DNA from: Strongylocentrotus purpuratus
Taxonomy: Eukaryota; Echinodermata; Echinoidea; Camarodonta; Strongylocentrotidae
DNA: 64,000 bases
Assembly (NCBI RefSeq): GCF_000002235.5
Contig: NW_022145611.1
Coordinates: forward strand, 14,106,882 to 14,170,881
Direction of reading: 5' to 3'
The position numbers and the translations under genes were made by a program. Shown piece by piece: positions 12,925 to 23,529 of the stretch; position 1 is the first letter of the stretch; the number at the start of each line of letters is the position of its first letter. The notes beneath the pieces are model-generated. The model was not told where the DNA came from. It ran no database searches and saw nothing but the letters and a program-made list of their open reading frames with translations.

Positions 12925-13156
12925 TGAAATACTCCATACAAAAGGTTCACATTGGCCTAATAAAATATTCTGTCAAGATTGACATTGATCCTATGACTGA
13001 GTTGTTAATCAAATGGGAGATGCATCATTATTTTCTTAATCTTATGTTTCTCTTTTATGCAAATTGAGGATTACTGGTGTCAAATTTTATGATCATCTGG
13101 CACCATACACATCAACTTAACTGTCCAAAATGCTTAAGGTCAATAGTAACAGAAAT

Positions 13157-13216
13157 ATCATGTTACCACCCAGAGGTAGGTTACCACCCGGAGGTGGGTT
13201 ACCACTTGGAGGTGGG
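13157..13216. repeat. 18-bp minisatellite, about 3 units
   Basis: Units of the form ttaccacccGGAGGTggg repeat about three times with small differences (cagaggtagg, cggaggtggg, ttggaggtggg). Proline/glycine-rich frames occur on both strands only because of the repeat. Confidence 0.8.
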
Positions 13217-13560
13217 TTCCCCCTTACCTTTTTAAGAAGGAATGGACGATTCATGCAGACTTTGACAAATTCAATTTCTACATACTTTAGCAAGTTTAGG
13301 TCCACTGTAATCCATAATCATCTACCGGTATATAATATGTACGAATATGAAATCATAAGGTGAAAGAAAATATAACAGATGTCAATTTGAGGAGGCACAG
13401 ATGATTCATTCAGACTTTGGCAATTTCTATTTCCACATAGATGCAGCGTAACTCATACTTGTGATTTGAGAAAATCTCAAACTACAATACCAGCAACGAC
13501 CTGTTATTTAGAAATTACCACTATTTATTTGTTGTTCTATTTTTCAGCCCTCCACCTCAG

Positions 13561-15597
13561 ATGTCAATGAAAAGAATGGAGAGCACAATGACTTGCCACG
13601 CCCTCAGACTGAGACCTGGAGAGGAGCTGAAGACTAAACTCCTAGAGTATGTCCAAGAGCATGGCCTCAAAGCAGCATTCATCCTGTCATGTGTTGGCAG
13701 CCTGAGGAAAGCGTCTGTAAGAATGGCCGATTCAGTATCGGTGAGTAGAATTACACTTTCCTTTGGATAGATTGTATATATTGCATCTATTTATATGTCA
13801 CTTTAATCTTGATTGGACACACTCTCAAAGAATTCAGAGAAATCAACTCAGCCTAGTCCATCATCTATTGAAACATGAAAAACATTGCATTGATATATTC
13901 AATACACAATGCGAACATGATTTCTGCGTTTTAAAATAGGGTAATGAAAGTGTCCCTGAGTTTATTTTATTCAAAGTAGATGCAGTCATTTTTCTTTTTG
14001 AGGAGGTACTGTGTCAGTCATGTGCATTCTCACTTGGTGTCTTAGTTTGCTTGGCCTGTACTGCATATGGTAATTGTGTTCTTGTGTATACGTAAACTTT
14101 AAGGCCCGAATTCACAAAGGAGGTTTGTCGACAAACCTTGGTTTTCGTATGTCATATGACGCGTTTTACTCGTTTTTTTACAAACCTGGTTTGTAAAGAA
14201 CAAAAGGAGGTTTGGCGAAACAAAAGGAGGTTTGAGCTCAAACCTTGCTTTGTGAATTCGGGCCATAAAGACCAAAAGGAATTGACAAAATCTAATCTTA
14301 CAAGAATCAAAGGTGAGACCGTGCTCATGTAGAGATCAGCATTCACTGTAACACCATATTAATAGAAGAATGTACAGGCCAGCCAACTTCTGGAGTTCAA
14401 AAACTGTATTCTTTAATCCCAAAAGTTGTATTTTACCGTCAAAAAATTGTATTTAAAAAAAATGGATCAATGCCTCTTACAGTTCCTACATACTGTACCG
14501 TGTGAGTGTATAATAGTTTACACCTAGAAAATTACTACTGGTAATTATTTTATAAATCGTCTACCTGGCATCATCATGATACAGTGGAACCTCATTATAA
14601 AGAGCTCAGATATAATGAGGTATCTATTACCGGTATAACAAGGTGATTTTGCTGGTCCCAGCTCTTTATATATTTTTTTTTTACCCCGTTATAACAAGAT
14701 TTGTGATTTAAGAATAACAAGGTAATTTCCTTGGTCCCAAGGACCTCGTTATAATGAGTTTCCACTGTACTGTATATTCTCTATACACAGGTGATCAATG
14801 TTGACAAGAATCATGAGATTGTTTCACTGGTTGGAACACTATCAGGAGGGCATGGACATCTACATATCAGTTTGTCAGATGAGAAAGGCAAGGTAGGTTC
14901 AGGATAATTCTTCTGCTCTACAGGACTGTTGTGGATGAGGGTAGGGGGAGGCTGGGAGAGTCATATTGTTTTGGTCCAATATAAACCAATGTCTACTTTT
15001 GAGGGGGGGGGGGGTCTAGATTTTTTTTTAAGGGGTCTTTATACACTTCAATATCTTGGGGTCCAATTTGGGAGCTTTTCAAGTATCCAGCCTTGCTTTA
15101 TAGATGATGGCCTTCATATGCAGTGGACAAGCAGAAAATGAAAAAAATATGATTAAATTAAATAGAGAGAACAAGGGTTTGGGTGTAATTCTGTAAATGT
15201 AAAGGAAACTTTGTCATACATTTTGGCATCTTTGGTGAATGGACAAATCAGCCTCAGACCGAATGGTAATTTACCTGATGAAATAACTTGTCACAAAATT
15301 CTGTTCCAAGATATATTGCAATACAGCATACAACCGGTGGATCAAGTTCTGTATGCGTTTGTCATAATCTACCCGTTGTTTCTCGCTTTTTAGGTGTTTG
15401 GAGGACATCTCCTGGGTAGCGCAGAGGTCTTCACCACAGCAGAAGTTGTCCTTGGAGAGCTCCCTCAGCTGGAGTTCCACAGAGAGCCAGACCCTGAGAG
15501 CGGTTACGATGAACTTGCGATCCATAAGAGATCCAACCAAAACATAAACTGTGCATCAAACGATTCAAATCATGAGGGTTTGTGTACTGACAGCTGA
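13561..15597 (+). CDS. PPC/DUF296-domain protein (161 aa)
   Basis: Three coding exons join in phase: 13561-13740 (donor gtgagt), 14791-14892 (after a tacacag acceptor) and 15394-15597 with stop. They give 161 residues. The protein is essentially a single PPC (DUF296) domain. It opens with ALRLRPGEELKTKLLEYV at about 14-31 (the RL.PGE.L motif). It then carries the histidine cluster GGHGHLH at 79-85 and GGHLLGSAEV at 97-106, followed by the ELPQLEFHRE strand. In bacterial and archaeal PPC proteins such histidines bind metal; the same role here is inference. Plant members add AT-hooks, which are absent. Animal homologues exist and are often mis-named after GlmU, but no enzymatic acetyltransferase features are visible. 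Met1, Met3 or Met6 could be the start; Met1 was chosen because it sits at the exon start. The last 25 residues look unstructured. Confidence 0.85.
14103..14264. mobile_element. MITE of family A, copy 2
   Basis: The ends ggcccgaattcacaaagg... at 14103 and the reverse complement finishing ...gtgaattcgggcc at 14264 match the ends of the element at 10053-10266. The internal sequence is different, with repeated aggtttg/caaacct motifs. It lies in the first coding intron of the PPC gene. Confidence 0.8.
14582..14767. mobile_element. TA-flanked MITE with CAGTGGAA ends (family B, copy 1), 186 bp
   Basis: The left end CAGTGGAACCTCATTATAA is matched by ttataatgagtttccactg at the right, with TA on both sides (14580-14581 and 14768-14769). 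The ends and TA duplication fit Tc1/mariner or pogo-type non-autonomous elements. Internally it carries ctggtcccagctctttata, shared with the copy at 17856-18018. Confidence 0.85.
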
Positions 15598-16720
15598 TAT
15601 CATCTGACCTTTGACACTTGGGAAGTTGCTGGTTTTACAGTGGAAGTAAAAGGAGAACGGTTGAAGCCAAAAGGGTGCTAACTGATATACTTTTACACAT
15701 AGTTGATACCCTTCTGGCTCTGAAAGACGATATTTCTCATTCCTCGTATATTTTGTTACCTTTATCTCACAACACATGGGATGTCCAATATCTAGGTCTG
15801 GAACCCCCAAACGTTCAAAATTTCCACATAGGACTCAAATATTTCAATCTGGACCCCTGACCAAAAAGCCCTGCTTTTATGCCATTTTAAATTAGCTTAG
15901 ACTACTGAATTATCCCATCCCAATTGACTCAATACAGAAGCCACCTAGTTCCCAGAGACAATCGGTTAATTATGTTCACTTTAGGCCACCACATACCTCA
16001 ATATCCAATTAGACTGGTATGCATATATTCTAGGTGAACTTCTATTTCAACACAACAACAAACATTACTTTAAATGTTGATACTCTTATGGCACTATAGT
16101 GTAGTTGACTTCATATTGCATCACCAAGATTTAAGCATGTTCCGTTAATACTCGGTATAAAATTAAATAAAAACTCATACAAACTGTTGATTTGGATTTC
16201 TGTGTAGTTTAATACATGTATATCTACTTTTATGTACAAATTATTGTCACTTATTTATTACATAGCGAGTCAAAAAAGAGAACCAAGAAAAAAAATGAGA
16301 TTTACTAAATACAAGCCAGTAATAGAGCTTCTCCATATTACAACATACCAGAACATGATCAAATAATTAACAGACCACTGGTGATATGTCAAATAAATGC
16401 CAATTATTATAGGGTTTAAAAAAACCGGAGGTGAATGTTCAATGTGCCAGGGCGACACCTATTTATGGGAGCCTACAGTACACTGTACATGTGGCCCTTC
16501 CCTTTATAATCAATTATAAAAGAGGCTTTTGTTAACAGATAATATTAAAGATCTGAGAGAAAATTTACACTACTTATCTGTAAAAAGTAGACATTTTCTG
16601 TAATATCTGACTGAAATATCATGTATATATTGTCCTCTTTGGCACAAATAATATTGTCTACAAATTGATGTTTGTGTAAAGAGTTGTATTTGTAAATAAA
16701 GATATATAAACCTCAACAAA
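15598..16720 (+). other. 3' UTR of the PPC-domain gene
   Basis: No further gene is seen between the PPC stop codon and the AATAAA at 16695. The stretch is taken as the 3' UTR, about 1.1 kb long. Confidence 0.55.
16695..16700 (+). terminator. Poly(A) signal AATAAA for the PPC-domain gene
   Basis: Canonical AATAAA about 1.1 kb after the stop codon, and only about 36 bp from the opposite-strand signal used by FCF1. Confidence 0.6.
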
Positions 16721-16735
16721 TGTGTCAAGACTTTG

Positions 16736-16741
16736 TTTATT
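16736..16741 (-). terminator. Poly(A) signal AATAAA for FCF1
   Basis: TTTATT on the plus strand reads AATAAA on the minus strand, about 1 kb downstream of the FCF1 stop. Cleavage 10-25 nt further on would overlap the end of the convergent PPC transcript. Confidence 0.55.
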
Positions 16742-17739
16742 ACAAAGGAAGTGAAACTCTACATTCACATCCTACATTGTAGAGTACTATCTATTTCAGC
16801 TCATATGAAAGAGAGCACTGGTTATGTTCATGCATTTCCATACTTGTACCGGGTATTCTCAAGAAATAAAAAGAAGCATTAATGTCCTTGCAGGTGAAAA
16901 TAAGTGGTTTGATGATAAGTTGAATATGTGAATGATCTCCTGTATGAAACGCACCTTTTATCCATTTCCTTCATCCAAAAATGAAATGATGAATTGAATG
17001 GAAGTGGAACCAGAAAGAACTAATTGTCAATGGTCACATCAAAATGATTTTTTATTTTTGGATGACATGAGGTTAAAAGACTTTTCATTTTTTATCAGAT
17101 TACAGGGCCCAGGCTGGGTGCAATAACTGATACATGTACCGGTACATAATTTTAATGAGGGGAAGTGAGGTGATTATTGGCAATCACTTTGACTTGAAAT
17201 TTCTTGAAACTTTCCCATTATTTGTATGCAATTCAGCATTCCTATGTGCTGAATGACACCATTTATAATGCTTCATTGCTCCAACTAGTTGTTTCATGTT
17301 TTAAAGTATTGAAAGAAGACAAATAGATCTCCTCACTAAATGTGGAAGCAGGGTGAAGCAAAATCTCATGAGTGTCCTTGCAGACATTATATCGTGCAAC
17401 AATATTTCTACCAAGATGATTCTCCTAACGTCAGAGCCTGATAACAAACTCCAAGAAAATGACAGTCACACAGGAAAGTCTGTACTTGTAAAGGGTTGCG
17501 ATCAATTAGTCCTTTGAAGCAGAAGCTGGTTGAAGGTACATTCCACAAAGTTCCTTGCAGCTGTCTTGTCGTGCACCAACAGTTTTACTAAGCCGACTGA
17601 ATTAGTTGTATCGGAGCTTTATAACCATCTCAAGGATAGGTCCTGATCCTTATAAAAAGTGGTTATGGGCTGCTGTCGTCATATCAAATTTCCAGTTGAG
17701 ATGTGAGTCTGGAATAAGAGACTAGTTTTGATATTCTGA

Positions 17740-20700
17740 TCATACTTTAGGAGCACCGAAGGCATCTGGCATCCTTTCAATTGTGTACCTGAAAGAAAAG
17801 TGAAAGTAGACTGGGTATTAAGATTTTATTTCTCCAACATACAAAATTTACTATACAGTGGAAACTTGTTACAAAAAAGTCTTTGGGACCAAGGAAATTA
17901 CCTTGTTTAATATATCAGGGAAAAAAAACATAAGAATATAAAGAGCTGGGACCAGCAAAATCAGCACGTTATAAAGATATCTCGTTATATTAGAGCTCTT
18001 TATCTTGAGGTTCCACTGTACTTGTTCATTACTCCAATCATAAAGAAAATTTCAGTGTATCTTGTTATTCATTCATCAAAATCATAGAACTTCATCTAAA
18101 TGACAATGGGGTTGATCAGCAACATAGAGGCAATTTGAAATATGACATACAATGTTTTCAAATTTACGTTTCGATTCTATTTTTCATCAGCATCTCAAGT
18201 ACTTGTGATAGTGAACTTCTACATTCAGGAAAGAAAGATGTAAAATAGAAAAAATAACTCACCTATGTTGAGAGAGATACATGATGGGCACTCCTGGAAT
18301 CTTTCGTATTCTCCTCTTCAAATCTCTGTCACAAGTTGCAACAATATAACATTTGTGCTGCATAAAGACAAATAAAGAAGAAACTGTCAACTTTGCCAAT
18401 GAGAAGATTCGTTTTATCACATACTCATGGGAATACTTCACAAATCTACATGTAGTTATAAAGACAATTCAATATGAGAGTCAATCAAGTTCAGATAAAT
18501 ACAAAGTGTTTTTTGCAGAAATTTCATGGGAACAATGTGGCTTTTTTAAGTTATTGCACTGCAGAACCCAATACAAATTTGGGTTTTTATGAAATGTGGA
18601 GAAAAAAAAATTGTTCTGGTTTGGAAAGTTCAAGTTCTGATTACAGAAGTTTCAAAATAAAGAGCTATTTGTACTGTGAATTCCATACATTAGACTGCAT
18701 ACTTACCAGCCATACTTTCAGTTGGTATACATCCTTTCCATTTTCTACAATTTATTAAAGGTAGGGTGTCTGATCCCGTACTTGCTTTTGTGTGCTAAAA
18801 TCCTTCCCATAGAGATTGCACACATCCCTATGCAGTCAATGAGCATTGAACGCTGGTTCGAGATTGGTCAATGTTTTTCTTACCAAATTGAGATTAAAAC
18901 CAATACTGCTCGTGATCCTGAAGATGATACTCAATGAGTGAGGTGTCATATGAGAGAGCAGGTTTTTTTCTCCATATTTCCCAAAAGGGGCTCGACTCTG
19001 AACTCGACAAATACCTTGATCAAAACAGCGGTTTAAACATTGTTTTCATGGTAATTCAGAGATTTACCAATTACATAAAGTGAGCCCCCGACGGATAAGT
19101 TGGGCCAGCTCTAAGGAATATATCCATGCGCTTATTTTTTCTCTAGTCCCAAGGGATCATGAGCAGTTACAGTTTAAAAATATTCTTACCCCACGCTTTG
19201 CATATCGTGCTGTGCAGCTTTTGAGCAAAAATTAAAACTCGGCTTGTACCACTTTTTTGTCCATTCTGGACAAAAATTGGATGAATATTGCCTAGATTTT
19301 TTTTTTTTTTTTTTTTTTCTTGGGGGGGGGGGGGGGGGGGGGCTGTATCTTTTGATTGAAACATCGGTGAGCCTTGAAATTTGAAATGTGTTCTACTGAG
19401 TAGTTAATTTTTCAATTATCCAACTATGATGGTGAAAAACAATCCAAAAGGGAAAATTGAAAAATCGTTCAGACACCCTATTAAAGGCACTTGAAAAGTC
19501 GATTCTAGGGGGAAAGAAACATCATTTCTACACCACTTACCTGTGTAACTCTTTGCACAATGCAGTCATCAGCATATGTCCCTGTGTGCATGCATGGAAG
19601 CCGTTCTACCCTTGGATCTTTGGCCGTTCGTAAAGCTACATTGTACTTCTTGCCCAGCTTCTCAATCTCAGCCATGACACAGTCTGTAATGCATGGTATA
19701 CCTGAAAGGATCCAAAAGACAGCTCCAAGTTGATTTTTCTTTAGACTTGATAGGTATCAGGGTCTCATTCATGCCCACTCTGTAATACACATATTTCTAC
19801 TTTTCAGAGTTGATACAAGCCCATCTTAGATGTGATGTAAGTTTAATTTAACCATCACTTACATACAAATCAAACACAAATAACAATTGAAGGTTGAAAT
19901 GTATTTCTAAAAACAAGCTTGAATACACCATTCACTGTTTGTTTATTATGTATCTTAAAAACAAGCCAGATAATTAACCAATTTAAATCGGTTTCCTGTT
20001 GTTGTTTTTTTCTCCCCGATTTTCCCCTTAGTTTCTCTATTCTTCCCAATTTTCCCAATTTCCCCCTATTTTTTGCAATTTTCTTACTCAAGAGGGGGGA
20101 GTGTTGTTAGATGCCATTTTTTCCCCCTCCGAATCCTCTTCTTTTTTTTTACTCAAGGGGGGGGGCGTGGTTGAGGGCACCCCCCCCCTTTTTTAATGGT
20201 GCTAACTATCACCCCTGTAAAAAGAAAAGATCATATGTAAAATGAAACAACATCTACAATTCCATCTTGAGAAAATAAGCAATTAAAAAAAGTAAGTACT
20301 TTTTCTGACTTGCACTGTTGTACCTAAATGGAAACAGAAAATTCACAACAGATATAAATTCAGTTTTGTACATGCTGAATCCTTAATGAAATGTTAAATT
20401 AATTGTTAAGCACCGGTATTGTATGGTTTGAATACTTCAAATACTGCCTATGGGTTATTGTACTACTTTAAAGAAATGCCTTTCTACGGGTGTTATCTTC
20501 TCCATTAAAAAAGTAAATAAAATGCTAATTATTAACCTAATTTTGAATTTTCTATACAAGTTGAAACATTCAGTTTCCCTTCAATCTCTGGGACAGAATT
20601 GCAGCTTACAGTATATTGTATATAGATGAGACTTGTAAAATTAAGCAATGGGAGATAATTAGGTAAAGAATGCTGTGACATATCACTTTGCATAAGAGAT

Positions 20701-22030
20701 CTTTTAGAATTTAAAAAAAAAGGTAGAATTCCATCACCCCTTTGATATCAAAGGAAAGGCACTTACACTTTGCATAGAGGCAATCCATCATGCCTTGCAC
20801 AAGGTCTATCTTGTTCTTGATGGAGAAGTTGACAAAGTTGGTATCTACGATGACGTAGTAAGGAGGACCTAGTTGGGTGTTGTACTTGAAGAAGAGAGCT
20901 GAGGAGTACTGGGGAACTTCCCTCTCTTTCAGTTTGGATGCCATTTCTTTATCTACTTTCCATTTGGGTTTCTCCTTGGGTTTTTCTCTGTCCTTTGCTT
21001 TTCTGTAACATATCAGCAGAGAATAGGATATAGACTAGTTCATATCATCTTCATAATAACAAGAATAAATTACGAATACTACTTCTACTAGTACTACTAA
21101 ATAATAATTATCATCATCTCAATAAGAGGTGGCCAGCAATCTTATTACTACCCACGCTTAACGCTTTAGCCTGGCTACCATAAGGCAGCTACCTGTCATA
21201 ATCCATTATCCTGCATTTCCAAAAGAGATAATTAATGAGGCGAATGGCAGCCAGTGAAAGCCAATCAGAAGGGCCAAAATATTATAGGCGCCAGACATGA
21301 AAGTGAGATATGATAAACATTGTACATGCGCTAACTTCCGTTAAGTAAATTAATCTAAATGCAAGCTAATCATTTGTCCGCAATTTGTATTACAGTACAG
21401 GTTTACGAAAAATATTTATAATATATCCTGGCCTCGTTTATCATCAATCCTTATTCTCGGACCAGCACCCCTACCCCTACCACTCAGTGTTATTCAGGGT
21501 ACGCATATGCATGTTCCCTCCCTTTGAAAACACTCCCCTAAGTCCGGTGTGACTGTTAAGTCAATACGGGCCGATGTTTGTTTGTATTAGTACGAGCCGG
21601 ACACTGACTTTGTAATTGTAGCGTGAAAAGTACCCCTTATTTTAGATTTTGGTAACATAATTGCAGTCCCTACGTCCCGGAGTGTGGGGGGGGGGGGGCG
21701 GGGCTGGACCCCTACTGTTTAGGAACATCAATGCGGAACTGTTAAACTCTGTACACACGACATGGGAAGCAAACTGTTGTGCATGTGCAAGGGTTTGTGT
21801 CTGCAAACTAGCTTTACATATTTTTCAATACGTGGGAACATAATATAATAATTCTGAAATTAAACTCACATTCTCGAATCTTTCAGAGATATCATGCGCT
21901 TCATGGTAGCAACCTTCTTTGTTCTTTTATCCTTCCCCTGAAAGATATAAATAGAAAAAAAGTTTAATGAAAGGAAATACGTTAATAACATATCAAAATT
22001 AGTAATTGACACTTGTTTTTTTCTTACCAT
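17740..22030 (-). CDS. FCF1: rRNA-processing protein FCF1/UTP24 (PIN-domain endonuclease), 203 aa
   Basis: Six coding exons join in phase: 22030-22028 (ATG only), 21937-21870, 21002-20767, 19701-19541, 18357-18263 and 17788-17740. They give 203 residues, against 198 in human FCF1, with close similarity throughout. FCF1 is a nucleolar small-subunit processome component; its PIN nuclease cleaves pre-rRNA at the 5' end of 18S and within ITS1. The PIN acidic residues are visible: Asp77 in [12 protein letters not shown], Glu114 in [14 protein letters not shown], Asp147/Asp148 in GTYADDC and Asp166/Asp168 in TCDRDLKRR. Asp77 and Asp147 correspond to human D72 and D142. The basic N-terminus ([15 protein letters not shown]) and the C-terminal [14 protein letters not shown] motif are typical. 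The first exon carries only the initiator codon immediately before the donor. Confidence 0.98.
17856..18018. mobile_element. TA-flanked MITE, family B, copy 2 (inverted relative to copy 1)
   Basis: It begins CAGTGGAAACTTGTTA and ends gaggttccactg, flanked by TA (17854-17855 and 18019-18020). It shares gggaccaaggaaattacctt and agagctgggaccagcaaaatc with the element at 14582-14767, in the opposite orientation. It lies in the last intron of FCF1. Confidence 0.85.
18759..19480. mobile_element. TTAA-flanked inverted-repeat element, about 720 bp
   Basis: The left end aggtagggtgtctga (from 18759) and the right end tcagacacccta (to 19480) are inverted copies, each bordered by TTAA (18755-18758 and 19481-19484). 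TTAA duplication is the hallmark of piggyBac-type transposition. No transposase frame remains. It contains a poly-T/poly-G junction at 19298-19341. It lies in FCF1 intron 4. Confidence 0.6.
19298..19341. repeat. Poly-T tract followed by poly-G tract
   Basis: About 20 T are followed by ctt and then about 18 G. The same T-then-G order recurs elsewhere in the window. Confidence 0.9.
20141..20200. repeat. Low-complexity T, G and C homopolymer cluster
   Basis: Runs of T, G, C and T (tttttttttt, ggggggggg, ccccccccc) follow one another in FCF1 intron 3. Confidence 0.8.
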
Positions 22031-22514
22031 GCTGATTTAATGTAGATATAATTGCGCATATGCAATGGTGCATCCGTCGCTGATCTGTATTTCTGTACAC
22101 AGATCAGTGTGCATGGTGCGGTGCACGCGCTCACATATTTTATTATCACGCTATTATATCCTCTAAACTGAAAGTTGTTAGTACGGTGTCTTAAATGAGT
22201 ACCTTTCCTTCTCTGAAGTTCTTGCTCTATTTTTCTTTTAAATTTCCTTTCGATATTTATATTTTTTCATCTCCTAATCTTTTCCCTTTCGTTTCTAAAC
22301 GTGAATTTTTTTTTCATGTATTTTTTTATATTTTTATTTATTTGTTATTATTATTATTATTATTTTTTTTTATTTAATAAAAAATAAAAATCTTGGGGGG
22401 GGGGGAGGGGGAAGAGGGGAGGCTGCAGCTCCTAAGCCCAAATCTATCTTGCTTACATTGATCAAAATGTTGATTTATCTAGGCCTATAAATGTCATGTT
22501 CTCCTTGCTTCTAA

Positions 22515-22562
22515 TAATTGACACTTGTTTTTTTTCTTAACATGCTGATTTAATGTAGATAT
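22515..22562 (-). pseudogene. Duplicate of the FCF1 start-exon region with a broken splice donor
   Basis: About 48 bp (taattgacacttg...tgtagatat) repeat 22003-22049, which contains the FCF1 initiator ATG and donor. In the genuine copy the minus strand reads ATG|GTAAG; here it reads ATG|TTAAG, so the donor GT is lost. A LINE fragment begins directly next to this copy. Confidence 0.8.
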
Positions 22563-23215
22563 TGCCCCTATATACGCTCCCTACTATACTGCCCACCTCA
22601 ACTGTTGCCTGGACCTCGCACCAAGACATGCTACGGAGACCGCTCATTCACAGTTATTGCCCCCAAATTATGGAATAATCTCATATGAACGAGAAGCCCC
22701 TTCATTAGAATTATTTAAGTCTTTCCTGAAAACCCACCTCTTTTCAAACTTTGTAGCGATCCCCCTCCCCAAGTTAATTGTATTGAGTGTAATTATAATA
22801 CCTTGCAGTTTAATGATATTGTTATTTTTATTGCAAATTGTATGATATTTTTTTTGATATGCATAATTGTTATATTGAATATAATGATTTGTATTTAAAT
22901 AGAGCTATGAATTTAATTTGTATTTAAATAGAGCTATATGAATTTAATATAGAGCTATGAATTTAATTTGTATTTGAATATTTCACTCGGTATATTATAA
23001 TTCTAAGTCCATATCTGGATTATCTGTAATATCATTTTTTTTTGCTGTTGTCCTTATTTTTTGTAATGTCATATTCTTATTTGCCCTACTTGCAATTCAA
23101 TATTTTTAACATGTTTCTGTAGTATCTCTCACTTTTCCTTCCTTTTCCTTTCTTCTTTTTCTTAATGCGCTTAAAAACATTGCTTTATAAATATAATATA
23201 TTATTATTATTATTT
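22560..23215 (+). mobile_element. LINE 3' end relic
   Basis: The sequence from 22566 translates, across frames, to a typical LINE ORF2 tail: an APRTRSYGDRSFTV-like segment, then APKLWNNL and KTHLFSNF. AT-rich 3' UTR-like sequence follows, ending in an (ATT)n tail at about 23200-23213. A 25-30 bp block (gagctatgaatttaatttgtat) is repeated three times at 22900-22975. It is 5' truncated and inactive. Confidence 0.7.
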
Positions 23216-23529
23216 CTATCTTAGAAATGACTACTTTGATTCTGCATCTACATTAAAGAGGATATATTAGAGCATTTTTTTGTTGCCAATTATCATGAGA
23301 ACAAAATTTGAAAACAAACCATGAAGTCCTTCAACATGTTCAAAGATCATTTTGATTTTAAAAAACAGCGAGTACAATTTTTTGTTTGCTTCCTTGAAGA
23401 CTCCACTCATTATATTGCTGCGCGTTGTTGGTCGTCTAACTAACTTCGCATCGACAATCATTCTTGAGACCGCGTACCGAGACTTCAAATTGAATGACAG
23501 AGTCAGAGAACATATTTTTATAAAACGAA

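Larger units (their letters stand above)
22031..23529. promoter_or_regulatory. Intergenic interval between divergent FCF1 and PAF1
   Basis: Both genes are transcribed outward, so promoters must lie within this 1.5 kb. The FCF1-proximal part contains GC/E-box-like words (gcacacagatcag, gtgcatggtgcggtgcacgcgc near 22100-22130). The middle holds a duplicated FCF1 start-exon segment, a poly-G tract at about 22395-22410 and a LINE 3' relic. No TATA box was recognised. Confidence 0.5.

Noticed and set aside
13117..13363. Pro/Gly-rich frames on both strands
   Set aside because: They are produced by an 18-bp minisatellite.
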